DNA of 64,000 nucleotides. It comes from Enoplosus armatus (lineage: Eukaryota; Chordata; Actinopteri; Centrarchiformes; Enoplosidae). The translations under genes were made by a program, and so were the position numbers. The stretch is from assembly GCF_043641665.1 (NCBI RefSeq), contig NC_092195.1:16025774-16089773 (forward strand). The letters are read 5' to 3'. Positions within the stretch are counted from its first letter, which is position 1, and every line of letters starts with the position of its first letter. This document shows positions 1 to 12,637 of the stretch, one piece after another. The notes below the pieces were generated by a model, which was given only the letters and a program-made list of their open reading frames with translations, made no database searches and had not been told where the DNA came from.

Positions 1-267
1 AAAGCAGTGAAGTCAAGGAAAATGGTTTAAAGTTTTCAAGCTGCTTGGCAAACTGCTGATGTTATAGAATGGTTGTAAAACCTTAATTTTTTGCCTTTTA
101 GGCTGATTATTTTACCTCTAAAAGTCATCGCCATAGAACCCACATGATACCTAAAAATGCAGATACTGCACGTGTGGATAATCTTCAGGGAATGCTTGAA
201 AATGGAGTATCTATCTACAAACAGAATGTATTCTTTTAGCTTTCTTGTCCATTTGAGAGAGAAAATA
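1..267. other. non-coding, nothing recognised
   Basis: AT-rich sequence with no supported gene. The only open frame is a short minus-strand one without recognisable domains. It runs directly into the left arm of the inverted duplication that begins at about 268. Confidence 0.6.
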
Positions 268-436
268 GGGATGTAATTTAGCACTGCAGTTTTTGAAAAT
301 GGAGGCTAAAGTATTCCTTAGTTACCTTGAAGAAGCCCACCTTCTCTGCTACCCACTAAACCTGTTGACCAGAAGACTTTGATCTCTGCCAGTCAACAAC
401 TCGGGACAGCACAAGTCCTGTGCCAGTGTCTGCCTC
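268..436 (+). repeat. left arm of 169-bp inverted duplication
   Basis: Read base by base, this segment is the reverse complement of 1499-1667. The two are equal in length with no indel, and I count three mismatches (about 98% identity). The match starts at gggatgtaatttag and ends at gtgtctgcctc, and the flanks on both sides are unrelated. The arm has no long open frame and no tandem structure. It does not match any of the repeat families noted elsewhere in the window, so I read it as a local inverted duplication rather than a transposon terminal repeat, although a foldback element cannot be excluded. Confidence 0.9.
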
Positions 437-1498
437 GGTACTAAGCGGTACTTTTATTGTTTACGGTCCATAGGTGTGTGTCCATCTACTGCCAAAATTT
501 ATATTGAAGTCAATATAATGAATTAATTTACAATTTCATACATTTAAGTATGTGATTTATAGGTTGATTAACCACACCAAATCACATGAGTGTAATTTAC
601 CAGTTTCTCTAAGGCTAGTTGTGGCTATTCTCACCAGCTAGCTTTTGCTTGATATAGCTCCCTTGCTTTAGCTGTCTAGTAGGCTTGTTCCTTTACGACA
701 GAAAGAGCAGGAAGTGCAACAGAACTTTTAGCTCTGTTTACTGTTAAGTCAACAGAAATGTCTTCACAGAAATTATACATTTCTGAGGCATAATCATTTT
801 TATGTAGTAAAACAAAAAGAAAGACAGATTCAGGTCTTCACTCAATTGGGACCAATATTTAGTTACAGTAATTTGCCTTTGAAGGGTATATGGTACTTTA
901 TGATTTTAAAATGATGAAAACTTTTATGAAAGGAACTCACGACTGTTTGTTGCAATTATCCAAATTGGCCTGTCAATCAAAAACTATTATAATTATATAA
1001 CTAATATAACTTCTGTAGAGAAACTAGATGAGTAAATATAGACTGTCCAAATTCTTCCTCAATGTTAAACTTTATCAAAGTCCCTCCGATACGTTTGGAA
1101 TAGGGAGGAGAGAAACTGAAGACACTTGTGTGTATAAACATGCGTTATGCACATTCCCAACATTCAGACCCCCTCTCCACCCACTTCTCCACCCCTCCAC
1201 TCTGCCCCCAAATTTTTGTTTTGGACGCGAGATCCTGTGATGCTCTGCCAGTGGCACCCGGGCTGTCGAGCGCTGCTCAAATATTTGAGCTCAGACGCAG
1301 CCAAGTTGACTTAGCTTGGAGCACGGCGTTCCCAGAGCTTTGATGGGATGCCTGTGCCGAGCATGGGCTTTCAGGCAGGCTGCACTGAGCGCCTCTTGTG
1401 CCTCGCTCCATCTTGTGTCTGGTGGGTTTGAAAACAGACAGGCTGGGCTGAGGGGCAGACAGCCACATGAGAGAGGACTGAGGTTTCCCCCGCCAACA
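437..1498. other. spacer between the inverted arms
   Basis: About 1.06 kb lies between the two inverted arms. The first two thirds are AT-rich. From about 1160 it becomes C-rich and then more balanced, with several overlapping 60-87 codon frames in the right third. None of these shows a recognisable domain, and they overlap on both strands, as expected by chance in a GC-richer patch. I see no transposase, RNA gene or terminal motif. Confidence 0.5.
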
Positions 1499-1667
1499 GA
1501 GGCAGACACTGGCACAGGACTTGTGCTGTCCCGAGTTGTTGACTGGCAGAGATCAAAGTCTTCTGGTCGACAGGTTTAGTGGGTAGCAGAGAAGGTGGGC
1601 TTCTTCAAGTTAACTAAGGAATACTTTAGCCTCCATTTTCAAAAACTGCGGTGCTAAATTACATCCC
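1499..1667 (-). repeat. right arm of 169-bp inverted duplication
   Basis: Reverse-complement partner of 268-436. The mismatches are a T/C in the ctgc/ccgc stretch, C/A in gttacc/gttaac, and T/C in gttgacc/gtcgacc. A transcript crossing both arms could fold into a stem of about 169 bp with a 1.06-kb loop. Confidence 0.9.
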
Positions 1668-4069
1668 AGTAGAGTGGCCTAGTTTTATCCAGCTCTTTCC
1701 CATTACACGATGACCTGACCTGTGCTGACTAACAGAACTCACAGGGATGCTCCTTTACACAGCTTCTCTACAGTCAGTTCTGTGCAGTGGGCAGGGTCAT
1801 GTGGTTCAGCACAGGGCTGCAAAGTAGTATTGTAGTGCATTTAAGTTTTCCTAAGTTGGTTCAATACAATTCAGATCTTTTCAAAAGACAGCGGATGTAA
1901 ATTAGAGTTGACTTTAACTGACCCTATTTGAGTTCAATTCAATACTGCACAGCGTATAGTACAGTAGTTTAAAAATCCATTCAGTGTGGTTCCCTAAACA
2001 ACAATTACTTGATGAGTTCAAACCAGTTCAACAGACTGAAAGCACTTCTAAGTTTGAGATCAGCAGGGGGATAGGCAGTAGTTGTTCAATATGTAACGCT
2101 ATACTTAAAAGCTTTGCCTCGGGCAAATCTGCTGCCTTTAGTTCCTTATTGCAGCCTTGTCAATTATTTTCCTTGTCAGAAGATTGTTGAGGCACATTTA
2201 TGAGTTTGTTACAGTCCCTAAAGTTGATCTCTTTACATCAAAGGTTTCAGCTCCATTATGGCATGTTATGATGCATGCTGAGGTGACAGGACCCCTTCCT
2301 GCTTCAGCACTTGGATGGATCATTTCCATTTCGGGATAAGACACAAATCAGGATTTAATAAATGAATATTTGAAACACAAAGATGAACATTTTCTCCCGC
2401 TTGGCTTTTAGACAGCAGCGGAATGAAAAGTGAAAATCAGGCAAACACATTTGACAGAGTGGATCTGAAAGCCTATAATGACACGGCAGAGAATAGCAAT
2501 GATAATAGACCGAATACACGCCGGCAAAATCTCCTCAACAATAACAAGAAAGAGAGGCTAAGCGAGCATGGCCGAGAGAATTAAATTCCATGAATACCTA
2601 TGAAGGGGCTTGATTTTCTCAGAAAACCAAATCCATCTCTCTGAGTGTAGGTTAAATAGGAGATGTTTGCAGTCCAAGCAAATTCCCATGGTAGACTAGA
2701 ACCCTGTTGTTTCCATGAGAAATAGGAAACCGGGCCTACGCAGAGACAGCGGAGCGCCGCAGCCCACAGGCCCGTGTAAGCTGGAGGTCGTCCAACTGAG
2801 GCGAGTTCTGACAATGAGAGATCTGCCGAACGATCAGCACACATGTGACTACCCACGGAGCAAAGGGAGTGCGTCCCATCTTCTCTTTCCTCTTTTCCTA
2901 CCAGTACTTCCTAACACTTCTCACCACTTACCTTTTTCTGTCTTATTCCTTGCATCACTTATTTTTCCAGTGACGGCTGTCTAACCTGTCATGTCTGATT
3001 TAAAGGAAACGTGGTGAAGTTTGGCTGCAGGGTGAGTTAAAGTTTCCACTTGTCCATCTCTAAATCAATTTTAACCTCAAGATGAACCACCATGTCCTCC
3101 TCTAACATTTTCCTGTTTTATGCAAAAACCTTGGTCCCAATTCTAATCATGACATGCGATACATATGTCTATTTTTCCCTCGGACAACTCCTCCTTTATC
3201 CTTTATATAAAGTAATATTTAGCCAGCGTTAACAATGATGTGGTCAGTTTGGCAGTGCTGACATCTCTCACTACATTTGATGAGCATCCCAAAGCCTCGA
3301 CTTCCTCTTGAATCATTTCCATATAACCAAGCAGTGGAGAGATTGCATGTTTTAAATTCAAGTGATCAGTGTATCACTACATCTGCACATATGTGGATCT
3401 CTTCTGTTTTGCCATTTCACATCACGTCGTCTATATTCTGAAGGGACCCTTTTTTTTCCTTTTTACTGTAGGCCTTTACTTTAAATTTGATGTGGTTGAT
3501 GTGCGTGGAAAAACTCAAAATGACCCTATCAATCTTGATCTTCTACAGTGTTTACATATTACATTGCATATGACATTACTTGAATTACTCAATGGCAAAA
3601 GCAGTCAGTTACTTGTTACTTTATTTTTGTTAGTCAGCTACTCCAAATCCTCCACACCCACACATCTCATATTTACACATCATATTTTTATATTTTAGAA
3701 ATAGAAAAGTTGTTTTGCAGGTTTTTACTGACCAAAAACAATATGTAGCTTCCTGCTACAGGGTGCACCTCAGGGCATTTTGACTGACTTATTAGATCCG
3801 TTTAGGTTTAGCAATTTCTCTCAACACACATTACAGTGGATGGACTGCTTCAACAGAATTGTAAGCACTTGATATGTTAATGTTCACCGTTGACACACTC
3901 AGCAAAGGAATTCATTTCACCCTTTAAAGTTTGACTGACATTAACAAAGTTTCATTAATTGCAATTTGATTTTCATAAAACCACACAACTCACGAGTCAA
4001 ACCATTAGTTTGATTACTCACCTTCCTATAGCATTCCCATGCACACCCACACACATACCCATCATACAT

Positions 4070-4070
<1 letters not shown>
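1668..4070. other. intergenic, no gene seen
   Basis: Mixed-composition non-coding DNA. Several frames of 60-109 codons exist, for instance around 2581-2984 and 3369-3698, but none has a domain, coding-like bias or plausible splice context that I can defend. No repeat family recognised. Confidence 0.5.

Positions 4071-4108
<38 letters not shown>
4071..4108. repeat. (CA)19 microsatellite
   Basis: Uninterrupted CA dinucleotides, preceded by a looser cacaccc/cacacata stretch. Repeats of this length are normally length-polymorphic. Confidence 0.95.
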
Positions 4109-4111
<3 letters not shown>

Positions 4112-4138
4112 TGCTTTGTCCAGTTCCATGTCAGTTAA

Positions 4139-4335
4139 TGTGTAATTAGAAGGAGCTTAATTTGCATTTTTAATTAAGCAGTGCATAATGGGAATACAAG
4201 GCCCACATATTGGTGTGGTATTTAATGGTGTGGAGGCAATCAGAGAGATTACTGTTAATTACAGATAGACAGTCTGATTGCTTTCTGCTATCTAATGAAT
4301 TGTCTGCCAGAATAAATGGCTTTGATCTAATGGAC
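4139..4335. promoter_or_regulatory. candidate conserved non-coding enhancer
   Basis: A dense run of motifs typical of vertebrate developmental enhancers: TAATTA at about 4143, an octamer ATTTGCAT at about 4160-4167 (POU/Oct-type site), the palindrome TTAATTAA at about 4170, and GTTAATTA near 4254. The stretch is non-repetitive, has no open frame and stands out from its surroundings. Motif density is visible directly; conservation and enhancer activity are inference. Confidence 0.35.
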
Positions 4336-4474
4336 GTGGTCCCGATGAACCCAGTGGACCACCAGCTTTAATAGCAGCAAAAAGTTAAAGTTTACTCGTC
4401 TCCATTAGAGAAATCATTTGTAGATATTTAACAGAAATATAGTGACTGTGAGCTTGAATGGTTGTCAGTCTCTG

Positions 4475-4577
4475 TGTGTCAACCCTGTGATTGACTGGCG
4501 ACCTGTTCAGGGTGTACCCCCCCCCCCAACGACCTGCTAAGGATAAGCAGTTATAGATAATGAATGGATGGATGGGT
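4475..4577 (+). mobile_element. 3'-tail fragment of a tRNA-like/non-LTR retroposon
   Basis: Contains tgattgactggcgacctgtt, then cagggtgtac and a C run, then aaggataagc and a terminal ggatggatggg repeat. This order is what I recall for the 3' end of a very common fish retroposon family with GGAT-type tails. The 5' part is missing, consistent with 5' truncation. A fuller relative lies at about 15923-16160. The exact family name is not assigned. Confidence 0.6.
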
Positions 4578-6243
4578 TGTAGAATGGGATTACAAAATTG
4601 CCACGTCAAAGTTTACTTTAGCTGTTGACTACTTCTGTATATTAATCTTATTAAGGGGTCATATAACATAAAATAAAATTCTGCATGGATTGAAAAAACG
4701 TGCACGGATTTATTAATATAATTAATATAATTTAATATTTTTTAATTATTTGTAAGTGAATTCTGTTAAAATGGGTTCATGGGAACGATAAAAGCCTCAA
4801 CAAACTAGGTTGTACAGCACGTGAATTGACCATTTTTGAAGGTATTTATACCTGTGCCTCACTCAAAGGCAAGCGAAAAGGAAAAATGTTGTGTAAAGTG
4901 GGTATGATTGTCTGTTTCGGAAAATTACATTGTCGAACGCAAATCTCAATTTTGCCATTATTTTGCCATCGAAAAGGGAGTTTCAGAGATTGTTAGACAA
5001 TCCAACATGCACTTTGTTTGAGGAATACTTAGGACCTTCCAATATGAACCTCTGACCTCTGAATAAACGGGAGTGGAGGGTAAAACAGTTCTAAGGGAAG
5101 GTCATTTGTTACTTAAGTTTTATACCCACTAAATGAACACACAGATTAATAAGTGGTGTCAGAAAAATAGTGATAATATCATAAAATGCATCCTGAATGC
5201 TGCACATAAACTATACATACTGTAATTACCAATCAGGCACTCAGAGCAGCGTACAGTGTATATTTGACACAAATAGTCAAATTAGACAAATTAGTCCTGT
5301 TTAAATTTTGAATACTTAATCATTATATGAAAGGCGATATTTATAAACAGAGACCAAGTGTACAATGCAGGATATTGTAGTATTTTCTGACACCAGATAT
5401 TGATCTGGTATGACACTTAAATACTATATTACATTACTTAATATTGTTTTACATTTTTCTTCAGAATTACAATTATTATTCTGAATGCCAGATAAATATC
5501 CTGGAAAACCCTGTGCACGCTGTTTATTAATCCAAGCACACAGTTTAGCAATTCACACATCAATATTTTATTTTTACCATATGACCTCTGTAGAAATGTT
5601 CATCAGTAATGCATCTTTTTCTTTCATATTTAATCTAAAAAGGTTGTATTCAGCGTAGACGGGGTCCAGACTTTACTAACTTCAAATGATATTTCTCATA
5701 ACCACTGTGGGCTGATGTTTCGAAGATGCAGCACATCTCCTGCGAGCTTTTGTGGGTGAAGATGACATTGACAGCAGAATAAAGGCACCAATTTATTTTT
5801 TAGGACATCTGCAGGTCTGTTCTCTGTGAAACGACACAGGTTTTCTTCACTAAAAGCTCATCCTTTGCTCTCCATTTCCAGCACACAGCGATTTGCTCCA
5901 TGACAATTCAGGAGAGGATGACATAAGGCAAGATGACCTCACAAGGACACACAGTAAACAAGTATGTTTTCTTGTACAGACACACGTTTATTTTATAGTG
6001 ATGAGGTCAGGATGATTTGACACATAGGTTGTTGTGAATGTCATGTGTGGCTTATTCAACTTTCATACACATCCTCACTCATATAGTGAGCTGCAAGGCA
6101 ACATTACCGTCCAAAAAGGACCTTGACTGAATCCAAAATAGCGCATTCAGTCGATACTGCTCTTTGGTCCTTTTTATCAGCGTTTCTCCTCTACAAACAA
6201 GTATGAGCAGCACTCACATGCACAGGCACACACATGAATATGC

Positions 6244-6246
<3 letters not shown>
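4578..6246. other. intergenic, no gene seen
   Basis: AT-rich sequence with no frame of interest and no recognised repeat. The block around 5640-5960 is less AT-rich and complex, but I cannot assign it. Confidence 0.5.

Positions 6247-6297
<51 letters not shown>
6247..6297. repeat. (AC)25 microsatellite
   Basis: About 51 bases of uninterrupted AC/CA. It produces a spurious Cys-Val open frame on the minus strand, which is not a gene. Confidence 0.95.
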
Positions 6298-6302
<5 letters not shown>

Positions 6303-7189
6303 CAGTAGAACTTCCAACAAGCATATCCCTCTGCTCTTGTTAAAAATGCATGAGCGCTGGCATCCCATTTGGATAGTGGTTAAGAGAGTGGCGAGGCAGT
6401 GGAGGGTGGGATGGGGGTAAAGTGACATCGTAGAGAAATGTCAGTCTCAAGCGCCTTCTTAAATAGCTCTGAGGGGGGGTGAAATGAAATTAGGATCATG
6501 GAGGAAAGAAAGCCTTGGTGGCTTATTTAAAAGATGAGTAAAGAAAAAAGAGACGCAATTATCATTAACGAGTGCAACAGGTGGAGAACGCCATCATCAG
6601 CCATTGCCTTGGTGAATATGCGTCATTAGGAAACGCCAATCAGGAGGGAAAGTTGATTTCTGGGACAGAGAAGGATCAAGGAATTATAAATCAAAGCTGG
6701 TGGAGATTTCATGGTGAGCAGCTGATCGGCTGTTATTCATACAAAACCTTAAAACCTTAAAGGAAATCTGTGTTTAATGTTCAAAGATGTGATTAAAGAT
6801 TTCACTGACTGCACTCTTACTGGAAAATAAACGTGGTGTCATTTTTATCACTCTAAACTAAGGAATTTAAACGCACTGTATGTAATTTCTGCAGGTAGGT
6901 CTGTTTCAATCAAAACAATAACAAAAGACGTAGTTTGACGTCATGAAGTAGTGTTTTCATTGCCAAAAAAAATCTATCTATCTAACATGACTCAGGCAGA
7001 AATCTTCATTCATGGACGAGGAAAAGTATTAAAGTTTTAGCCCAAAGTAATGTTAGCTAACTTAGCGGTAACTTGCGAACTTTCCATTAGGGTTGGTCGA
7101 CTACCCACACAGCTACTGTAGCTAATGTTATTTGGTGAATTCAATCGTGGGAGGCACTGGATGATATGTTTCTTTATAAGGATAAATAT
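6298..7189. other. intergenic, no gene seen
   Basis: Non-coding. The block 6540-6760 has balanced composition and a 62-codon frame with no recognisable domain. From about 6840 onward it may already belong to the degenerate repeat that is clearer after 7190. Confidence 0.4.
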
Positions 7190-7400
7190 CAAATGTTTAT
7201 TCATCTGGGCAGATAAAAATAGTCCCTAATAAATGCACTATTTACTCCTGTTTGAGTAACATTTGCTAAAAACTACAGTTTCCAGATGTTTTAGGAAAGG
7301 ACTTGACCATTGTTTAAAAAAAAGAAAACGATATTCTTGTGATCTGTTTTTAAGAATTTAAGTCTTTGGATCTTTGAATGTTGGTTGGGGCTGAGAGATG
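7190..7400 (+). repeat. interspersed repeat shared with 17840-18000
   Basis: Shares an ordered series of words with the segment at 17840-18000: a gggcag/tggcag block, then aaaatagtcc, actcctgtttgagtaac versus actcctatttgtgtaac, gacctgtttttaa-type sequence, and finally ggggctgag. The similarity is diverged but collinear and in the same orientation, so both are old copies of one family. No terminal repeats could be fixed. Confidence 0.55.
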
Positions 7401-8496
7401 AACCAACATGTTGCTCTTTTCATGAGCTGTGTCCACAAAAAGAAGAATAAGGAATAATGCCAGTCTTGTCATTTCAGACCTCTGAAGGGGACAATTTCAA
7501 AAGGACTACATGCCAAAAGAGTAATACTGAAACTACATGTCATCACAAGTCTTGTGTATTCAGACTTGTATGGCAGACGAAACTTTCTTTAAAAGCTGTC
7601 TCTGATGGGAAAGTTACTCCTGATATTGCCATCTCTGTTTTCAATTATCCTCTATGGCTTTGAATGAAAGTCAAATAACATCAGAGTTGTTAAACCAGAG
7701 AGCCATGGGGGCGTAGGATTTGTCATAATGTATGTAGCCAGCTGGGTCCTCCAGAGATTTGATGCTTCACATTCATTTTCTCTGTCTGTCTGAGGACCTG
7801 AGCAGTGGCAGGTCTCTGTTTGAAAGCCCTTACTGGAAAGAAGGATTGGCTGGTGCCCGTGTCTCCTGACATGTGGCTGGCTGGATGGCTGACTGGGTCG
7901 GCTGGCTCAGAGATGGACCCTGCAGCCTGTAAAAGACATGACTCGGCCTACGCCTCAGTTTGCATAGCCTCCGAGCATGTTTCTTTCTTCTGGGTTGCCA
8001 AGGTAACCCCAGGGCTGGAAGAAAAACATCCCACTTACTGTCTACACAGCTGAGACAGTGAGAGAGAAAGCAGACCAGTCTAAGTATACTATGATTTTGG
8101 TACAGTAAGTTATTATCACAGTGGTATGTGGCGCTGTTTATTTCCAGTCCAGCCCTGCTTTGGTTTTTATTGTCCCCCTTCCAGTTCTATAAAACATGTT
8201 CTGTAAACTGACAAAGTTTTTACTCTTGACGGCGCACCTGTAGGGCAGCGTGTGAATGTGCTCTTTCTTAGCATGAAAAACCACACACGCTGAAAGAGGC
8301 TAACATGACGTACTGCAGGACAAACTACAAGGCCGCTGGATTTTGAGAAATGTGTCACTGAAATAACATCCTTTCTTAGCTGAGAAGCTGAAGGAGACTT
8401 TAAATGTATAAAATCTTTATGAAGCGTCTTTTATCCGCTTTATTTCTATGGTTGAATCTTAAATGTCAACATGGTTTATTGGTCACAAAGGCAAAG
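7401..8496. other. intergenic, no gene seen
   Basis: No supported gene. The more GC-rich patch at 7800-8060 gives an 82-codon frame rich in Trp and Gly. It has no recognisable domain and no neighbouring exon. Confidence 0.45.
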
Positions 8497-8859
8497 TAGT
8501 GGTGGAGGAAGTAAACAGAAGTAAAAGTATAAAATCATAGTATTTAAAGTTAAAGTACTCAATAAAGAAAAATGCCACCTGTGAGTGTTATACTATTACA
8601 TATCATTAGATTATTATTACTCATGCAATAATAATAATTTGATTTGAAAAAAATCATGACAAATGAAAACATTAACAAAAGTTGTTTCAGCTCTACTAAT
8701 CTATAACAAAGCATCATATTTTATAAGCTCTTCATATGATTTGTATGTAAACTAACTAGTAACTTAAATTATGGAGTATTGATATAATACTCAAATGGTA
8801 CTCAAGTTTGTACTTGAGTATGGTACTTGAGTAAATGTACTTTGTTACGTTACTACTGG
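8497..8859 (-). mobile_element. hAT-like MITE copy (CAGTGGTGGA-type ends)
   Basis: The left end reads tagtggtggaggaagtaa and the right end reads gagtaaatgtac followed by a degenerate tactactgg. Between them are the repeated agtaaaagta/acttgagta words typical of a very abundant teleost non-autonomous element with CAGTGGTGG termini. The middle is shortened compared with the copy at 14531-15251. Membership of the hAT superfamily is inferred from the termini. Confidence 0.65.
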
Positions 8860-11800
8860 TCATCAGTCATTCTAAATATTGCTGAATGTTATGTAACTTC
8901 CCACAGCAAGTTGGAAAATATGGCATTAAATCTGATATTCGTATATTGACAAAAATCCTGGAGGGATTAAGAGGGAGCTGACAATGTGAGTTAACGTTTT
9001 CTATGAATTCCAAATGAGAAAGTGGCTCATATGATCATTCCTGCCTCATATCTCACCACATAGATTTCCTGAAATTCATATTACCACAGCATGTCACAGG
9101 AGGTGCAGAATCAATGGAAATTTGATTCCTGCTAGAAACGTACAGGACAGAGGCAGAGAGAAATCAGATAAGCTTTACAGGGAGCATAAAAGGTGGATGA
9201 AGGGTTGTCACCAGAAAAGGTTCTGTGTCACTGCCTCCACAGCTCTGCTACTAGATAGTATATGCATTTCGAGATATATTCCATCAAAAAGGTGCAAAAA
9301 GAAGCTTTTTCAGCTAAAAGTAAAACATAAATAAATAAAGAGTTTCTCACAAAACTAGGCATTGTGTCAAAATAAAGCATCATATATATATATGATGAGA
9401 CATATGACAAATTTAGTGACGCAGTTTAACATTGTATTCATAAGTTTTCCTTTCTAGCCGGCTGAATTGACAGCTGTCACTCGTTAGCTAATGAAGCTAA
9501 CACTGGCTTCACGTCACCAGTTGACTTTGAAATGTTTCCAGCCGACTAGAAGAAAAAAAGAGACTGTAAAAGAGTTATTTAATATGCACTTGATGGCTAC
9601 ATACCAAATATAATGCTAAAAGACTAAGGCTAAAGCTACAAGTCGCAGGCAAAAACATCCTCACCAGTTGATGATGTAGAGAACGGGAAAATAAGATAAG
9701 ATTAGACTGTGATTTTGTCCTAACACAGCCCCATTTGTCTGCTTAGCTTACTTGTTTGTTTTTTTAAACAGTATGTTTTCATTTTTAACGTTACGTGAAA
9801 AGGCTTTTAGGATGAGGACTAAACAATGTGTTTGTTCGATAATGTTGGCTGGGGTTGCTGGGGTGTTATCTTCCCCAAATCTAATGGGACAGAGCTGCTA
9901 ACTCTGACAGAAACCAGGACCTGCTTTCACGCACTGAGGAATTACTACATGGGCGGATGTGGATGTACTAGTCATGAACGGGGCTTTTTTAAGGTAACCT
10001 GTAACCCTGCAAACTAATCTAGTTAGTTAACTATGTGCTCCCTGGCCTTGGAAGTAACACTCGACAACTACGTAATAAGATAGTTAGCCGGGCATGTTGA
10101 TTAGTTTAAAAAATGATCAGTCACAAAACTGTGAATAAACGATTTCAACCTGATACTAAACATGTTTGGTTGCCGATACCAGAAAGAGGGGGCTGTAGAT
10201 GTTGGCGATAGCTCCAAGAATCACTGATATTTATATTTATTTGAGATAATATATAATGTATTCATTTTAGTGAGGAGTGATCAAATGGATCAAGCTGTGA
10301 AAAAAAACCCAATCCTTCATGTCACTTTCACTTAGAGCGGAAAAATCCCCTTGGAACTACACACTTGTTATTCCTTACCCATAAATGTGAGTCATAACAA
10401 TATTGGAACATGGCACCAGAAACACTCGACATTTCCAAGTTTGAATATTCAGTGGCACATACTTGTTCTTAGTCCTGCCTGGTGAGACAAGTGTCAGTTG
10501 GAAGGATTATTTTCCTTCCAGATTGGACTCAGAAAAAAAGAGAATTTAGATTGCGGAGACTCATGCAGATAATAGTCTGCAAATGTCACAGATGAACTCA
10601 CGTCCTCTCGTTAACCCTGTGGAGTTTGGATTTACACAAACAGCTCCAACAGCATTTTTTTGACCAATGATTTTCAGTACTGTATTGTATTGCTGTAACA
10701 ATAAGGCACATAGGATCCACAAATGCAGTTTTGAATGGGTCTACAGCAACATGTAAAAGAAAAACAAACAGCAATGGTGCAAAGGTTTCATCTGTGCCAC
10801 AAATTTTGGTTGGAAAAACGGTTTTGAGCTAGAAACCTGACTCACAATGACCTCTTTAGTCAGGACTAATTTACATAAAATATAAGAATATCCCACATTG
10901 TCTCCTTAAAAGGATAATTTTTCTCATTTGATGTTCAGCGTTTTTCACTTTTCTCCCCAAATTTATTTGTTGTTCAATGCATTTTTTTTTTTAATTAATT
11001 CAATCTTCTCCTAATTCTTGAAGTCGAGATGAAATGAAAAATTCCTTTTTAACCTTTTTAGATCGCATCAAGTCAAGTCTTACTATAGATATTATAGACT
11101 CTAGTCTGCCACAAAATTATTTTACACAGTGCAGTCCATGTAAAAGTGTACTATTTCTGAGTTTGTGTTGAGTTTAATTAAGTGTTAATACAACGTATAT
11201 CTGAAAAGTACACTCGCATAACCTGCAAACAATGTTCTCATCTGGTCTCTTTATATATAGTGGGTTAAATCTTCAATTTAAGACTTATTACTTTTTATTA
11301 CTTATTTCTTATCTCATGTAAACTACAAAGTCAAGATAACAGCACTTGTACATCTTCTTGGCAATACATTTTGTACTCTTTCCACCCAGGAAGACAATCA
11401 CTCGCTCATCACTTTGGCTGGGCTTTATGAGCCACCTGATGACTGGAACCCCTCACCTCAATTATTGCTTTAAATCAGCAGTGCGAAGACCACAAAGAGT
11501 TGGCTACTTCTAATAAGGGAGCTTTGCATTTTCTTTCTTTTCTTCTCAGACAAAAGATCAATAAGAAAGTTGTAAAATGTTGAACTTGTAGAATGGTCTT
11601 CTTCCTGTTTGGGGGCCTTAAATGACTGAGCCTTCATTCATATTTATCACACCCCTCAGTGTAGTGATTTAGGATCATGCACCAACCCCCTGAGCCCCTT
11701 TCAGTCATTACATTCCTAACCACAAAGCTGAGGCTAAATCATAATGTCCTACTCTGCAGTGCTTAGGTTACAGTGACTGGTTGCAGTGTGCTCACCCAAC

Positions 11801-12614
11801 CTTCAGGGTCAGAGGAGACTGAACCATATAACACCCTGTCAGCAGAGGAGGGGGTGGGGTGGGGGGGTACGTCAATATGTGGTTACACACCTGTAATAAC
11901 ACGCTGTCCACCTTTTATATACACTGTCGCACACCTGTGAGCCACAGTCTGGCCGAGTCAGCTTTTTATTTGCTTGCATAGCCTCACTTTCTGTAGCTGG
12001 GGTGATTATTGCCTGTATGTATTTTACTCTGTGGCCAACAGACAGCGCATTCATTCCATTGAAAAGGTATTGCGGCATTGCAGCAGTGATCGCTCAGCAA
12101 GAGGTTGAATTATTTTCCATCTTTTTACAGACGTGTATTGTTATGCAGGCAGACTTTGGACATGTCAAAATGCTGGAAAGTGCTGTAAGAAATACAGACA
12201 TGCTGGACTCATGCTGAATTTTCTAAACTCAAGCTGTGTGCCAAAATAATCTGAATGAAGATGACAGTATCCACAGCACTGCCATAAAACTACATTATAT
12301 CTTGCTGCATGAAGTGCTGTGAAAGATTCTTTGTCACAAAAAGATGATTTATGTGTATTCTTCCTTTGCCTAATAACATTGACTCACCCTAAGCATTTGT
12401 TGCCACAGGTATAAAAAGTCAGTGGATGATTCAGTGTGGACCTCACAGGTTGTCTGTAATAACATATAAGGTGATAGGGAAACGTGCAGAGGCAGTGTTG
12501 CCTTGAGTTATCTCATTCTGCCAAATTACCAAGAATGTTCGAGTGGCATATCTGCCACTGTTATCTTTGTCATGCTAGGACAGAAAGCTTGACAGGCATA
12601 GCAACAGTAACTAA
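8860..12614. other. intergenic, mostly featureless
   Basis: No supported gene. A perfect 20-base AT-rich palindrome (catcatatat/atatatgatg) sits at 9378-9397. A short inverted pair, tagccggct near 9455 against agccgacta near 9541, brackets a gttagctaatgaagctaac stretch and may be a degenerate foldback. Around 11840-11870 there is a G-rich run. The rest is AT-rich unique-looking sequence. Confidence 0.4.
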
Positions 12615-12637
12615 GGGGGGGGGGGGGGGGGGGGGGG
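12615..12637 (+). repeat. 23-base poly-G tract
   Basis: An unbroken run of about 23 G residues on the plus strand. Such homopolymers are unusual in vertebrate DNA, can form G-quadruplex structures, and are prone to sequencing-length error. Confidence 0.9.

Noticed and set aside
9378..9397. Perfect 20-base palindrome
   Set aside because: Composed mostly of alternating AT flanked by cat/atg; expected often in AT-rich DNA and not linked to any other feature.
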